The notes beneath the pieces are model-generated. The model made no database searches. It saw only the letters and a program-made list of their open reading frames with translations, and had not been told where the DNA came from. A stretch of 64,000 nt of DNA from Sphingobium sp. SCG-1 (lineage in GTDB: Bacteria; Pseudomonadota; Alphaproteobacteria; Sphingomonadales; Sphingomonadaceae), in assembly GCF_002953135.1 (NCBI RefSeq), contig NZ_CP026372.1, positions 4,212,308 through 4,276,307 on the forward strand, in the 5' to 3' direction. Within the stretch, counting starts at the first letter, position 1. Every line of letters begins with the position of its first letter. Of the stretch, positions 51,579-59,301 are shown one piece after another. The translations under genes and the position numbers were made by a program.

Positions 51579-52657
51579 GCGACGGCGAGCGACATATCGA
51601 ACAGCCGGGTCCGGCGGAGCATCAAAGTGCGCTGGTACGCAGTGAAATGCAGCGCGCAGGTGTGTGGATCGGCCTGGTGGTCGCAATCGCATTGGCGTGG
51701 TTGCTGGCGCAGCCGATCCTCCTCATCCTTGCAGCGCTGGTGCTGGCGACGATGATGGATGGCGGCGCACGGCTGCTGGGGCGCGTGTTTTCGGGCGGCC
51801 GCGGCTGGCGGCTGGCGATCATCATCTTCGGCGTGTTCGGTTTTCTGGCATGGACGGTCTACCTGACCGGATCGCAGATGGCGGGGCAGGCCGTGGCAAT
51901 GCGCACCATTGTCGAAACACAGATCAACCGCATTGGCGACTGGGCATCGCAGCTCGGCATCACCGCAACCCCGGCCGATCTCAAATCGCTCGGCAATCAG
52001 GTGATGAGTTCGCTCGGCCGCGTCACGGCGGCGCTGATGACGACCGTGGGTGTCGTCACCAGCCTGGTCATGATGCTGGTGCTGGCGATCTTCATTGCAA
52101 TCGAACCCAAGCTCTATGAGCGCGGCGTCGCGTGGATGCTGCCGATCAACAAGCGGCAGAATTTCTACCGGATCGCCGACAAGATGGGCTGGACTTTGCG
52201 GCGGCTGATGGCCGGGCGTCTTATCGGGATGCTGGTCGAAGGCATCGGCACCTGGGTGCTGCTGGCGGTCGGCGGGGTGCCGATGGCCGCGCTGCTGGGC
52301 GTATTGACGGGGATATTGGCGTTCCTGCCGAACATCGGCGCGATCATATCGGGCGCACTCATCATCCTTGTGGGCTTTTCGGGCGGCGTCGATTCGGGGC
52401 TGTACGCCGTGGGCGTGTATCTGGCGGTGCAGATGATCGACGGCTATCTGATCGTGCCGATGGTGGCGAAGCGGGCCGTCGATCTGGCTCCGGCGCTGGT
52501 GCTGGGCGCGCAGATCCTGTTCGGCGCGCTGTTCGGAATATTAGGGCTGGCGCTGGCCGACCCGATCGTCGCGATGATTAAGGTATATCTGGAAGAACGG
52601 GCCAAGGCGCAGGACGCGGCGCAGGGCGAGCGCTTGCTTGGGGTGCCAAAGGGTTAG
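51575..52657 (+). CDS. AI-2E family (PerM/TqsA-like) membrane protein
   Basis: A 360-residue protein with about eight transmembrane segments in the AI-2E family pattern: an early hydrophobic pair (WIGLVVAIALAWLLAQPILLILAALVL), a long amphipathic middle, and GILAFLPNIGAIISGALIILVGF near the end, which carries the family's PxIGxxI-type signature. Members export varied solutes, and the substrate here cannot be predicted. It overlaps lepB by 4 bases. Confidence 0.88.
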   Translation: MSDGERHIEQPGPAEHQSALVRSEMQRAGVWIGLVVAIALAWLLAQPILLILAALVLATMMDGGARLLGRVFSGGRGWRLAIIIFGVFGFLAWTVYLTGSQMAGQAVAMRTIVETQINRIGDWASQLGITATPADLKSLGNQVMSSLGRVTAALMTTVGVVTSLVMMLVLAIFIAIEPKLYERGVAWMLPINKRQNFYRIADKMGWTLRRLMAGRLIGMLVEGIGTWVLLAVGGVPMAALLGVLTGILAFLPNIGAIISGALIILVGFSGGVDSGLYAVGVYLAVQMIDGYLIVPMVAKRAVDLAPALVLGAQILFGALFGILGLALADPIVAMIKVYLEERAKAQDAAQGERLLGVPKG

Positions 52658-52901
52658 CGGCTGGGAACGGGTAAAAGCAATCGCCGCCTTCTGACTCTGG
52701 AAAGTCGTATCTGGTGGTGGAAACGTCTTGGAGCCTAGCCGCCCGCGTAGCGATCCCAGGCAAGTGGTTCCAGTCTTCGACTGACCAACGCGCGGCGAAA
52801 GTCATTTCCACCGCGCCAGTCAGTTCATTCTGTCGAACCAGCGAGATTTTCCGGCGACGATATCCGTGCCCCTAGGGGACAAGGCCGTTAAACAAGCAGG
52901 A

Positions 52902-54071
52902 TTATCGCTTGTCGTGGTTCGCGGCGATGGCCCGCGCGACCGACTGCATCAATTGCCATCGCTCGGGGATCGAAACCGTCGTGCTGCCGATGAACACGGC
53001 GACCGCATAGCTCGTCCCATCCGGCGCGGTCATGATGCCGATGTCGTTGAAGCCAGTGGCGCGGGGGCCAAGCTCCTGCCCCGTGCCCGTCTTGTGCAGA
53101 TAGCTCCAGCCGGGTGGCACGCCGCCCTTGATGCGCTGTGGGCCGGTTTTCGCACGATGCATCACGTCGAGCAGCAGGCTCGTCGACGATGGCGACAGCA
53201 TTTCGCCACGCTTCAGCTTGGCGAGCGCCATCACCACGGAACTAGGCGCGGCACCGTCCGGTGGGTTCGCAAGATAGGCGTCTAGCGCCCTTTGCCGCAC
53301 TCCCATCGGTAGTGCCGCGCGCGCAGTGTAGAAATTGCGCCCCTGTGCGTAGCTCGGGTTCCAGCTAAGCCCTGCCGTCGTGCTTTGCAGAATGCGCTCG
53401 CCGGGACCAAAGCGGATGTTGCTGACGAAGCGCCGCGCCAGGAAACTGCGCACCGCCTCCGGCCCGCCAACCTTGCGGAGCAGCATGTCGTTCGCGGTAT
53501 TGTCGCTCTGCGCCATCGCGCGGGTCATCAGGTCTTCGATCGTGGTTGTGAAGCCATCGCTATCCACCATCGCCGCCAGCGGCTGATTGAACAGCGTCAG
53601 ATCCTCGCGCCGGATCGTCACGGAGTCGGACAGGCGCAGCTTGCCGCGATCCACTGCGTCCAGCATCGCCATCGTTACCCACAGCTTCGACACGCTCTGC
53701 TGCGGGAACAGATCGGTGCCGTTCCACGCGACCGTCCAGTCGGCATCGACACGGCGGACCGCGATACCGACCTTCCCATTGAAATTCTGCCCCAGCGACC
53801 GGATGATGCTAACCAGCGCAGGTGAGGGCACGCTGCGCGGGTTGTAATCGGGTATGGCTATCGGCGGATTGGCGACGGGCTTGATCGGCTCGCGCGGCTT
53901 TTGCGGCGTCGTGACGGGTCCCGTATGGCGCGGGACCGCTGCGGCGACTCTCATCGGCCGGGGTTCGCCGCTGCCTACGCACGCACCCAGCGCCGCCAGC
54001 ACGAGAGTAAGGCCAAGCCGCCGTCGCACGCGCTCCCTCCGGTCCATGGGAGCGCGGCGCTTGATCTTCAT
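52902..54071 (-). CDS. Class A beta-lactamase-like serine hydrolase, lipoprotein
   Basis: A 389-residue exported protein with a lipobox (LAALGAC, cysteine at residue 31), a 60-residue proline-rich linker and a beta-lactamase/penicillin-binding fold. The active-site motifs are SVSK (S126, K129), SDN (residues 189-191) and KTG. The class A ExxLN motif supplying the deacylating glutamate was not found. It may therefore bind or slowly hydrolyse beta-lactams, or act on cell wall peptides. ATG 54071 is preferred for the lipoprotein signal; starts at 54098 and 54209 are in frame. Confidence 0.8.
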   Translation of the reverse strand: MKIKRRAPMDRRERVRRRLGLTLVLAALGACVGSGEPRPMRVAAAVPRHTGPVTTPQKPREPIKPVANPPIAIPDYNPRSVPSPALVSIIRSLGQNFNGKVGIAVRRVDADWTVAWNGTDLFPQQSVSKLWVTMAMLDAVDRGKLRLSDSVTIRREDLTLFNQPLAAMVDSDGFTTTIEDLMTRAMAQSDNTANDMLLRKVGGPEAVRSFLARRFVSNIRFGPGERILQSTTAGLSWNPSYAQGRNFYTARAALPMGVRQRALDAYLANPPDGAAPSSVVMALAKLKRGEMLSPSSTSLLLDVMHRAKTGPQRIKGGVPPGWSYLHKTGTGQELGPRATGFNDIGIMTAPDGTSYAVAVFIGSTTVSIPERWQLMQSVARAIAANHDKR

Positions 54072-54244
54072 GTGCACGTTTTGCTCTTTTCCCCGCATTT
54101 TCAATTCTCTGAGTGTCGAGGCGGACCCTGCCAAAAAGCAAGGTCGATGCGGCGAATGATTCCCCACATGCGATGTAAGGAAGCTGAACGGGGCAACGGA
54201 ACGCGTCATTGTGCGTTCAGGGCGGCTGCTTAAAAGGCGCGGGA

Positions 54245-55093
54245 ATGACAGAGACTCCTTTTTTCGATCGACGTGCCTGTCTGGCAGCGGGCCTGACGGC
54301 GCTCACGCTGAGTGGAATGCCCGCCATGGCCGCGCCTTTTGCATCGCGCCGGATCAGCGTAACGGTGCGCGGCAACGGGCCGGATGTGCTGCTGATACCC
54401 GGACTTGCGAGCGGTCCCGGCATCTGGAACGGTACAGTCGCCGCCGTGCCGGGCTATCGCTATCATCTGGTTCAGGTGCGCGGCTTCGCAGGCCTTGCGC
54501 CCGACCTCAATAGGAGCGGTCCGTTGCTGGAGCCGCTCGTGGGGGAGATCGCGGCCTATATCACGCAAGCAAAGATCGCTCGTCCAGCGGTCGTCGGGCA
54601 TTCTATGGGCGGTACGCTGGCGATGTTGCTGGCGATGCGTCCCGCGCCCGCGATTCGCAAAGTCATGGTCGTCGATATGCTCCCCGACGGCGCGAGCATG
54701 GTGGGCGGCACGGCCAGCGGAATGGGCTACCTTGCCGATCAACTGAGCAGCTACTTCACCTCCACAAAGGCAGGGCGGCAGCTGTTCATGCAGATGATCG
54801 CGCAGCAACCCGGCGCAAAAGGCAGCGATCCTGATGTCATCGCAAGCGCGCTTCGCGAACTGGCGCATACCGACCTTGGTCCGAAGCTGCCGCTGATCCG
54901 CGCGCCGATGGAAGTGGTATACGCGCTGGGCGGGGACGCGGCGACGCAACGGGCGCAAGTACAGCGTTACCGCACAGCTTATGCCGCCGCGAAGGCGATG
55001 AAGCTGGTGCCGATCAGCCCCAGCGGCCACATGGTCATGAGCGATCAGCCCGCGAAGTTTGCGGCGGCGCTGCGGAATTTTTTGACGGGCTGA
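54245..55093 (+). CDS. Exported alpha/beta hydrolase
   Basis: A 282-residue hydrolase with a signal peptide (ACLAAGLTALTLSGMPAMAAP). The nucleophile elbow is VVGHSMGGTLAML, the oxyanion region DVLLIPGLASGPGIW and the histidine in SPSGHMVMSD. The substrate is unknown. ATG 54245 was chosen as the start of the signal peptide. It is divergent from the beta-lactamase-like gene. Confidence 0.87.
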   Translation: MTETPFFDRRACLAAGLTALTLSGMPAMAAPFASRRISVTVRGNGPDVLLIPGLASGPGIWNGTVAAVPGYRYHLVQVRGFAGLAPDLNRSGPLLEPLVGEIAAYITQAKIARPAVVGHSMGGTLAMLLAMRPAPAIRKVMVVDMLPDGASMVGGTASGMGYLADQLSSYFTSTKAGRQLFMQMIAQQPGAKGSDPDVIASALRELAHTDLGPKLPLIRAPMEVVYALGGDAATQRAQVQRYRTAYAAAKAMKLVPISPSGHMVMSDQPAKFAAALRNFLTG

Positions 55094-55100
55094 TCCGAAG

Positions 55101-55116
55101 TTTGACAACCGTCAAA
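55101..55116 (+). promoter_or_regulatory. FNR/FixK-type box upstream of a membrane protein gene
   Basis: TTTGACAACCGTCAAA is a perfect 6-bp inverted repeat with a 4-base spacer and fits the FNR-family pattern TTGA-N6-TCAA. It lies 55 bases before the ATG at 55172 and 0.5 kb from a gene for an FNR-type regulator. Confidence 0.65.
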
Positions 55117-55171
55117 GTTATCCACCCGGTCCCACACTACACAGGCTCCAGAACCCGAAAGGAGCCTCGCC

Positions 55172-55600
55172 ATGACCGCACAATTTCCCGCAGAGACATT
55201 TACGAACGCACGCATCGTGCCCGCACCGGCAGCGCCCGCCCGCGGTCAATATGGTCGGGTGTTCGATCTGCCGCCGGCCCTCTTCTGGCTGACCGTCGGC
55301 GCTTATATGACCTATCTCGCGGTGATGGCAGTGGCGTTCCGCGATCCGCAGATCGCCATCCCGATGGTGATCTGTGTCATCAGCTTCGCGGCGGGTTTCG
55401 GCGTTCCTGCACTCTGGGCCGGCACTGCGCCGACTCCCGCTGGCCGCAAGCAGAGCTGGGGTCAGTTCATGGCGAACGGCTTCGAATGTGCGACCGGCCA
55501 TGTGACTGGCGGCGCAGCGACCGCGCAGGTGCTGATCCTTCCTGGCCTGATCCTGCTCTGGGGCGTGTGCATCGCGATCATCGCCGCAGCCGTGCGCTGA
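55172..55600 (+). CDS. Conserved small membrane protein with FNR-type box
   Basis: A 142-residue protein with three or four transmembrane segments (ALFWLTVGAYMTYLAVMAVAF, IAIPMVICVISFAAGFGVPAL and AQVLILPGLILLWGVCIAIIAAAV). A short segment WGQFMANGFECATGHVTGG lies between the last two. I do not recognise a family with known function. The strong AAGGAG site and the FNR-type box suggest oxygen-regulated expression. It converges on the regulator gene with 6 bases between stop codons. Confidence 0.8.
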   Translation: MTAQFPAETFTNARIVPAPAAPARGQYGRVFDLPPALFWLTVGAYMTYLAVMAVAFRDPQIAIPMVICVISFAAGFGVPALWAGTAPTPAGRKQSWGQFMANGFECATGHVTGGAATAQVLILPGLILLWGVCIAIIAAAVR

Positions 55601-55606
55601 TCGCGT

Positions 55607-56299
55607 CTAGTCGACCATCTCCTCCAAACTGGGCACGTCGAGGACTTCCATGCCTCGCGTGCCCGTTCTTTTGATGATGCCGCGCCGCTCCAAAATGCCG
55701 ATCTGGCGGCTGACCGTTTCTATGGTTAGGCCGAGCAACGCTGCCATCTCGCCCCGCGTCAGAGGCAAGTCGAAGCGCGCCGCGACGCCGCAGGGTGTAT
55801 TGGAAGCCCCTCGCCCGAAGATCAGGATCAGCCCCGCCACGCGCGCCAACGACGTGCGGCGCCCGATCAAATCGATCAGCGCGCGCGTCTCCGCAAGATC
55901 CGCTGTCGAGCGGCGCAGCAGGGCCGTCGCCAGCCGGGGATAGCGTTCCACGGCCCGTTCGTAATCCATCCGTGGGAACAGGCACAGCAGGCTATCCGTC
56001 AGCGCCGTCACATGATGATGCGCGCGCGGCGCGAACAATTCGCCGACGAAGCCCGCCGGGTGCACTAGTGCAACGATCCGTTCCGTTCCATCCGCATCGA
56101 TCGCGGCGATTTTGAGCGCGCCAGAGATCAGAGTGGCGCAGGCGTAATTATCGTCCCCTGCATCGACCAGTGCCTCACCCCGATGCAGCGTGCGATGCGT
56201 GCCGATCCGCGCCAACTCGCTGCGTTCCGCTTCGGACAACGCCGCGCATACCGCTTGCTCGCGAACCGAACATGCGGCGCAATGATCCGTCGGGATCAC
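55607..56299 (-). CDS. FNR-type Crp-family transcriptional regulator
   Basis: A 230-residue regulator with a cyclic-nucleotide-like domain and a C-terminal winged helix (LTRGEMAALLGLTIETVSRQIGIL). Cysteines C7, C10 and C18 (HCAACSVREQAVC) and C106 (SLLCLFP) are placed as in [4Fe-4S] FNR proteins, which sense oxygen. The recognition helix ETVSRQ is the FNR form, which reads TTGA-N6-TCAA. It starts inside the nadB stop codon (4-base overlap), so it is translated with nadB. Confidence 0.88.
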   Translation of the reverse strand: MIPTDHCAACSVREQAVCAALSEAERSELARIGTHRTLHRGEALVDAGDDNYACATLISGALKIAAIDADGTERIVALVHPAGFVGELFAPRAHHHVTALTDSLLCLFPRMDYERAVERYPRLATALLRRSTADLAETRALIDLIGRRTSLARVAGLILIFGRGASNTPCGVAARFDLPLTRGEMAALLGLTIETVSRQIGILERRGIIKRTGTRGMEVLDVPSLEEMVD

Positions 56300-57900
56300 G
56301 GCACCAGCACCGTATCCACCGCCTCCGATAGCATCTCCGGGTAGTCCAGCGTGTAGTGCAGCCCGCGGCTCTCCTTGCGATGCAGCGCCGATCGCACGAT
56401 CAGCCGCGCGACTTCCAGCAGGTTGCGTAGTTCGATCAGATCCGGCGTCACACGGAAGTTGCCGTAATAGTCGTCCACTTCCTGCGCGAGGAGGTCGATG
56501 CGGTGCTTAGCGCGTTCCAGCCGCTTGGTGGTGCGCACGATGCCCACATAGTCCCACATGAAGCGGCGGATTTCGCGCCAGTTGTGCTGGACGATGACTT
56601 CCTCGTCCGAGTCGGTGACGCGGCTTTCGTCCCAAGCGCGGATCAGGGGCGACACGGGTAATTCGTCCCAGTGGGCGAGGATATGCTTCGCCGCCGCCTC
56701 CCCGAACACGAAGCATTCAAGGAGGGAGTTGGACGCGAGGCGATTTGCGCCGTGCAGACCGCTTTCGGTCACTTCGCCCGCCGCGTAGAGGCCCGGTAGA
56801 TCCGTGCGCCCGTCGAGGTCGATCACCACGCCGCCGCAGGTGTAATGCTGGGCCGGCACCACAGGAATCGGTTCCTTCGTGATGTCGATGTCGATGTCCA
56901 GCAGCCGCGCGTAAATGGTCGGGAAATGCTCCTTGATGAATTCGGGCGGTTTGTGGCTGATATCGAGGTGCACGTAATCGAGGCCCAACCGCTTGATCTC
57001 ATGATCGATCGCGCGCGCCACCACGTCACGCGGCGCCAGTTCGCCGCGTGGATCATGCTTGTCCATGAAGCGCTTGCCGCCGCCGGGCACGCCGGGGGGC
57101 AGCTTCAGCATGCCGCCTTCGCCGCGCATCGCCTCGGTAATCAGGAAGTTCTTCACCTCCAGATTGTAGAGGCAAGTCGGGTGGAACTGGTTCATTTCCA
57201 TGTTGGAAACGCGGCACCCCGCGCGCCAGGCCATTGCGATCCCGTCACCGGTCGCCCCACGCGGCGCGGTCGAGAACAGGTACGTGCGCCCTGCCCCGCC
57301 CGTCGCCAATATCGTCGCACGACCCAGCAGCGCGTCGACATGCTTGGTGGCCTTATTGAAGGCATAGACGCCCCACACATGCCCGTCGCCCGAGTAGCGC
57401 TCGCCATGGCGGCTGGTGATGAGGTCGATGGCGACCATGTCGCTCATCAGCGTGATGTTGGGGTTCGCCTGCGCCGCCTTTACCAGCGCCACCTGCACCG
57501 CTGCGCCGGTCGCATCGTCGACATGCACGATGCGGCGATGGCTGTGCCCGCCCTCGCGCGTCAGGTGCCAGCGTTCGCCAAGGCCGTCGCCCGCGTTGAA
57601 CGGCACGCCGAGTTGCGCGAGGCGCTCGATCGCGGCGGGCGCGTTTTCCACCACGAATTCCACGGTCTCGCGATTGTTGAGGCCCGCCCCCGCGATCATC
57701 GTGTCCTCGACATGCTGCGCGAAGCTGTCGCCCGGCTCCAGCACTGCGGCGATCCCGCCCTGCGCCCAGTTGGTCGATCCGCCGTCCAGCGCGCCTTTGG
57801 CCAGCACCAGCACCTTCTTGTCCTGCGCCAGCGTAATCGCCGCCGTCAGCCCCGCCGCACCGGAGCCGATGATGATGACGTCGTATTGGTGTGTGGGCAT
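56296..57900 (-). CDS. nadB: L-aspartate oxidase
   Basis: A 534-residue FAD enzyme making iminoaspartate for quinolinate and NAD synthesis. The FAD motif is VIIIGSGAAGLTAAITLA; GGSTNWAQGGIAAVL, GEGGMLKLPPG, QHYTCGGVVIDLDGRTDLPGLYAAGE and GANRLASNSLLECFVFG follow. NadA and NadC are not in the window. It is followed by an FNR-type regulator with a 4-base overlap. A REP-like repeat cluster lies just upstream. Confidence 0.96.
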   Translation of the reverse strand: MPTHQYDVIIIGSGAAGLTAAITLAQDKKVLVLAKGALDGGSTNWAQGGIAAVLEPGDSFAQHVEDTMIAGAGLNNRETVEFVVENAPAAIERLAQLGVPFNAGDGLGERWHLTREGGHSHRRIVHVDDATGAAVQVALVKAAQANPNITLMSDMVAIDLITSRHGERYSGDGHVWGVYAFNKATKHVDALLGRATILATGGAGRTYLFSTAPRGATGDGIAMAWRAGCRVSNMEMNQFHPTCLYNLEVKNFLITEAMRGEGGMLKLPPGVPGGGKRFMDKHDPRGELAPRDVVARAIDHEIKRLGLDYVHLDISHKPPEFIKEHFPTIYARLLDIDIDITKEPIPVVPAQHYTCGGVVIDLDGRTDLPGLYAAGEVTESGLHGANRLASNSLLECFVFGEAAAKHILAHWDELPVSPLIRAWDESRVTDSDEEVIVQHNWREIRRFMWDYVGIVRTTKRLERAKHRIDLLAQEVDDYYGNFRVTPDLIELRNLLEVARLIVRSALHRKESRGLHYTLDYPEMLSEAVDTVLVP

Positions 57901-57926
57901 CGTCGTCCTGGCGCTGTCTTTTATTC

Positions 57927-58026
57927 CGTTCGCCCTGAGCCTGTCGAAGGGCCATACCGAACGCAGTGAGGGGGTATTGCCTTCGACTACGCTCAGGCGA
58001 AGGCTTCGACAAGCTCAGCCCGAACG
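57927..58026. repeat. REP-like inverted repeat cluster between an ABC ATPase gene and nadB
   Basis: CGTTCGCCCTGAGCCTGTCG (57927 on) and its near-perfect inverse CTTCGACAAGCTCAGCCCGA (58004 on) flank a third, related copy, CCTTCGACTACGCTCAGG (57980 on). Arms of 23 bases differ at 3 positions. Such elements are scattered between genes in sphingomonads and pseudomonads and are thought to be non-autonomous mobile repeats. Confidence 0.8.
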
Positions 58027-58045
58027 GAGGTGGGGGGCAGTTTGG

Positions 58046-58981
58046 TTAAGCCGCCGCCGCAGTCAGGTTGAGGAATACATCCTCCAGGTCCGGGTCGCGC
58101 GTCACCACGTCCACGATCTGCAACCCCATCGCCTGCACCGCGCTCAGCACGTCGCCAGCATTGGCCTTGTCCTTCGAATAGGTGATGCTGAGCACGCGCT
58201 CCCCTTGCAGTTCCACTTTCTCGAAACGTAGATGCGATGGCGCATCGGTAAGATCGCGATCGACCGTCACCTGCACCACCTTCTCCTGTGCCATGCCCAC
58301 CAGTTCGCGAGTCGGCTTGTCGGCGATGACGCGGCCATGGTTGATGATCGCGATCCGATCGCAAAGCTGTTCCGCTTCCTCAAGATAATGCGTCGTCAGC
58401 ACGATCGTCACGCCCTGATCGTTCAACTGCTTCACATAGGCCCAAAGTTGCTGGCGAAGTTGAATGTCCACGCCCGCCGTCGGCTCGTCCAGCACCAGAA
58501 TCGGCGGCGAATGCACCATGGCCTTTGCCACCAGCAACCGCCGCTTCATGCCGCCCGAAAGAGTGCGGGCATAGGCGTTGGCTTTATCCTCCAGATGCAC
58601 CGCGCGCAGCAGCTCCATCGTCTTGCGCGCATCCTTGGGCACGCCATAGAAACCCGCCTGATTCTCCAGCGTCTCGAACGGCGTGAAGAACGGGTCGAAC
58701 ACGATTTCCTGCGGCACGATACCGATCGAGTTCTTTGCATTGCGCGGGTTGGCGTCGATATCGAAGCCCCAGATGCGCGCATGGCCGCCGGACTTGTTCA
58801 CCATACCGGACAATATGTTGATAAGCGTCGATTTCCCCGCGCCATTCGGCCCCAGCAGCCCAAAGATCTGCCCACGCGGCACCTCGAACGACACATGGTC
58901 GAGTGCGAGCTTTCCGCCCTTATAGACCTTGGTCAGATTGTCGATGGCGATGGCGGGTATGGGTGTCGGCGTGTCGATCAT
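58046..58981 (-). CDS. ABC transporter ATP-binding protein, permease not adjacent
   Basis: A 311-residue ATPase of the ABC-2 (CcmA/NodI-like) type. The Walker A motif is GPNGAGKST, the signature LSGGMKRRL and the Walker B/D-loop LVLDEPTAGVD; the conserved His is in TTHYLEEAEQL. A 75-residue C-terminal extension is present. An ABC-2 permease usually follows directly, but here the REP cluster and nadB follow, so the partner must be elsewhere. ATG 58981 is used; the frame is open to 59020. Confidence 0.9.
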   Translation of the reverse strand: MIDTPTPIPAIAIDNLTKVYKGGKLALDHVSFEVPRGQIFGLLGPNGAGKSTLINILSGMVNKSGGHARIWGFDIDANPRNAKNSIGIVPQEIVFDPFFTPFETLENQAGFYGVPKDARKTMELLRAVHLEDKANAYARTLSGGMKRRLLVAKAMVHSPPILVLDEPTAGVDIQLRQQLWAYVKQLNDQGVTIVLTTHYLEEAEQLCDRIAIINHGRVIADKPTRELVGMAQEKVVQVTVDRDLTDAPSHLRFEKVELQGERVLSITYSKDKANAGDVLSAVQAMGLQIVDVVTRDPDLEDVFLNLTAAAA

Positions 58982-59064
58982 GCGCGTCTCATAGCGTGGC
59001 GGAACCGGCAGGTCGAGCAAGCGCTATATTGCGGCGCACCAACTGCGATGATACAGGCGATGCC

Positions 59065-59292
59065 ATGATCCAGCCGCCCGAACTTTTCCGTGTATCCAAG
59101 ACTCGCGTGACCTGCGACGGGTCGGGCGACATTCCTGCCGCCCTTGGCCATCCGCGCGTCTATCTGGAGATCGACGAGAAGGGCTATGTGGATTGTGGCT
59201 ACTGCGACCGGCGCTTCGTGCTGATCGGCGGGCCTGCCGATGGTGCGGACCAGAGCAGCCTGCCGGACGTTCCCTCCGGCGCGAGCCTCTAG
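59065..59292 (+). CDS. CHCC zinc-finger protein (NDUFS6-like)
   Basis: A 75-residue protein with the zf-CHCC pattern: a cysteine in RVTCDGSG, a histidine in ALGHPRVYLEID and a CxxC in DCGYCDRRFVL. The same fold occurs in the respiratory complex I accessory subunit NDUFS6, present in alphaproteobacteria. It is divergent from the ABC ATPase gene. The ATG at 59065 fits the domain boundary; the upstream in-frame extension overlaps the promoter of the ATPase gene. Confidence 0.88.
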   Translation: MIQPPELFRVSKTRVTCDGSGDIPAALGHPRVYLEIDEKGYVDCGYCDRRFVLIGGPADGADQSSLPDVPSGASL

Positions 59293-59301
59293 GCTTACGG
59301 A

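Noticed and set aside
49524..51692. A 722-codon open frame opposite pdxJ, acpS and lepB
   Set aside because: Low-complexity, Arg/Ala/Ser-rich translation and complete overlap with three certain genes show it to be a shadow frame.
52658..52901. Short minus-strand frame between the AI-2E gene and the beta-lactamase-like gene
   Set aside because: It has a plausible composition for about 50 residues but runs on into the AI-2E gene in antisense and lacks any family signal. The stretch may be a repeat, but no second copy is in the window.
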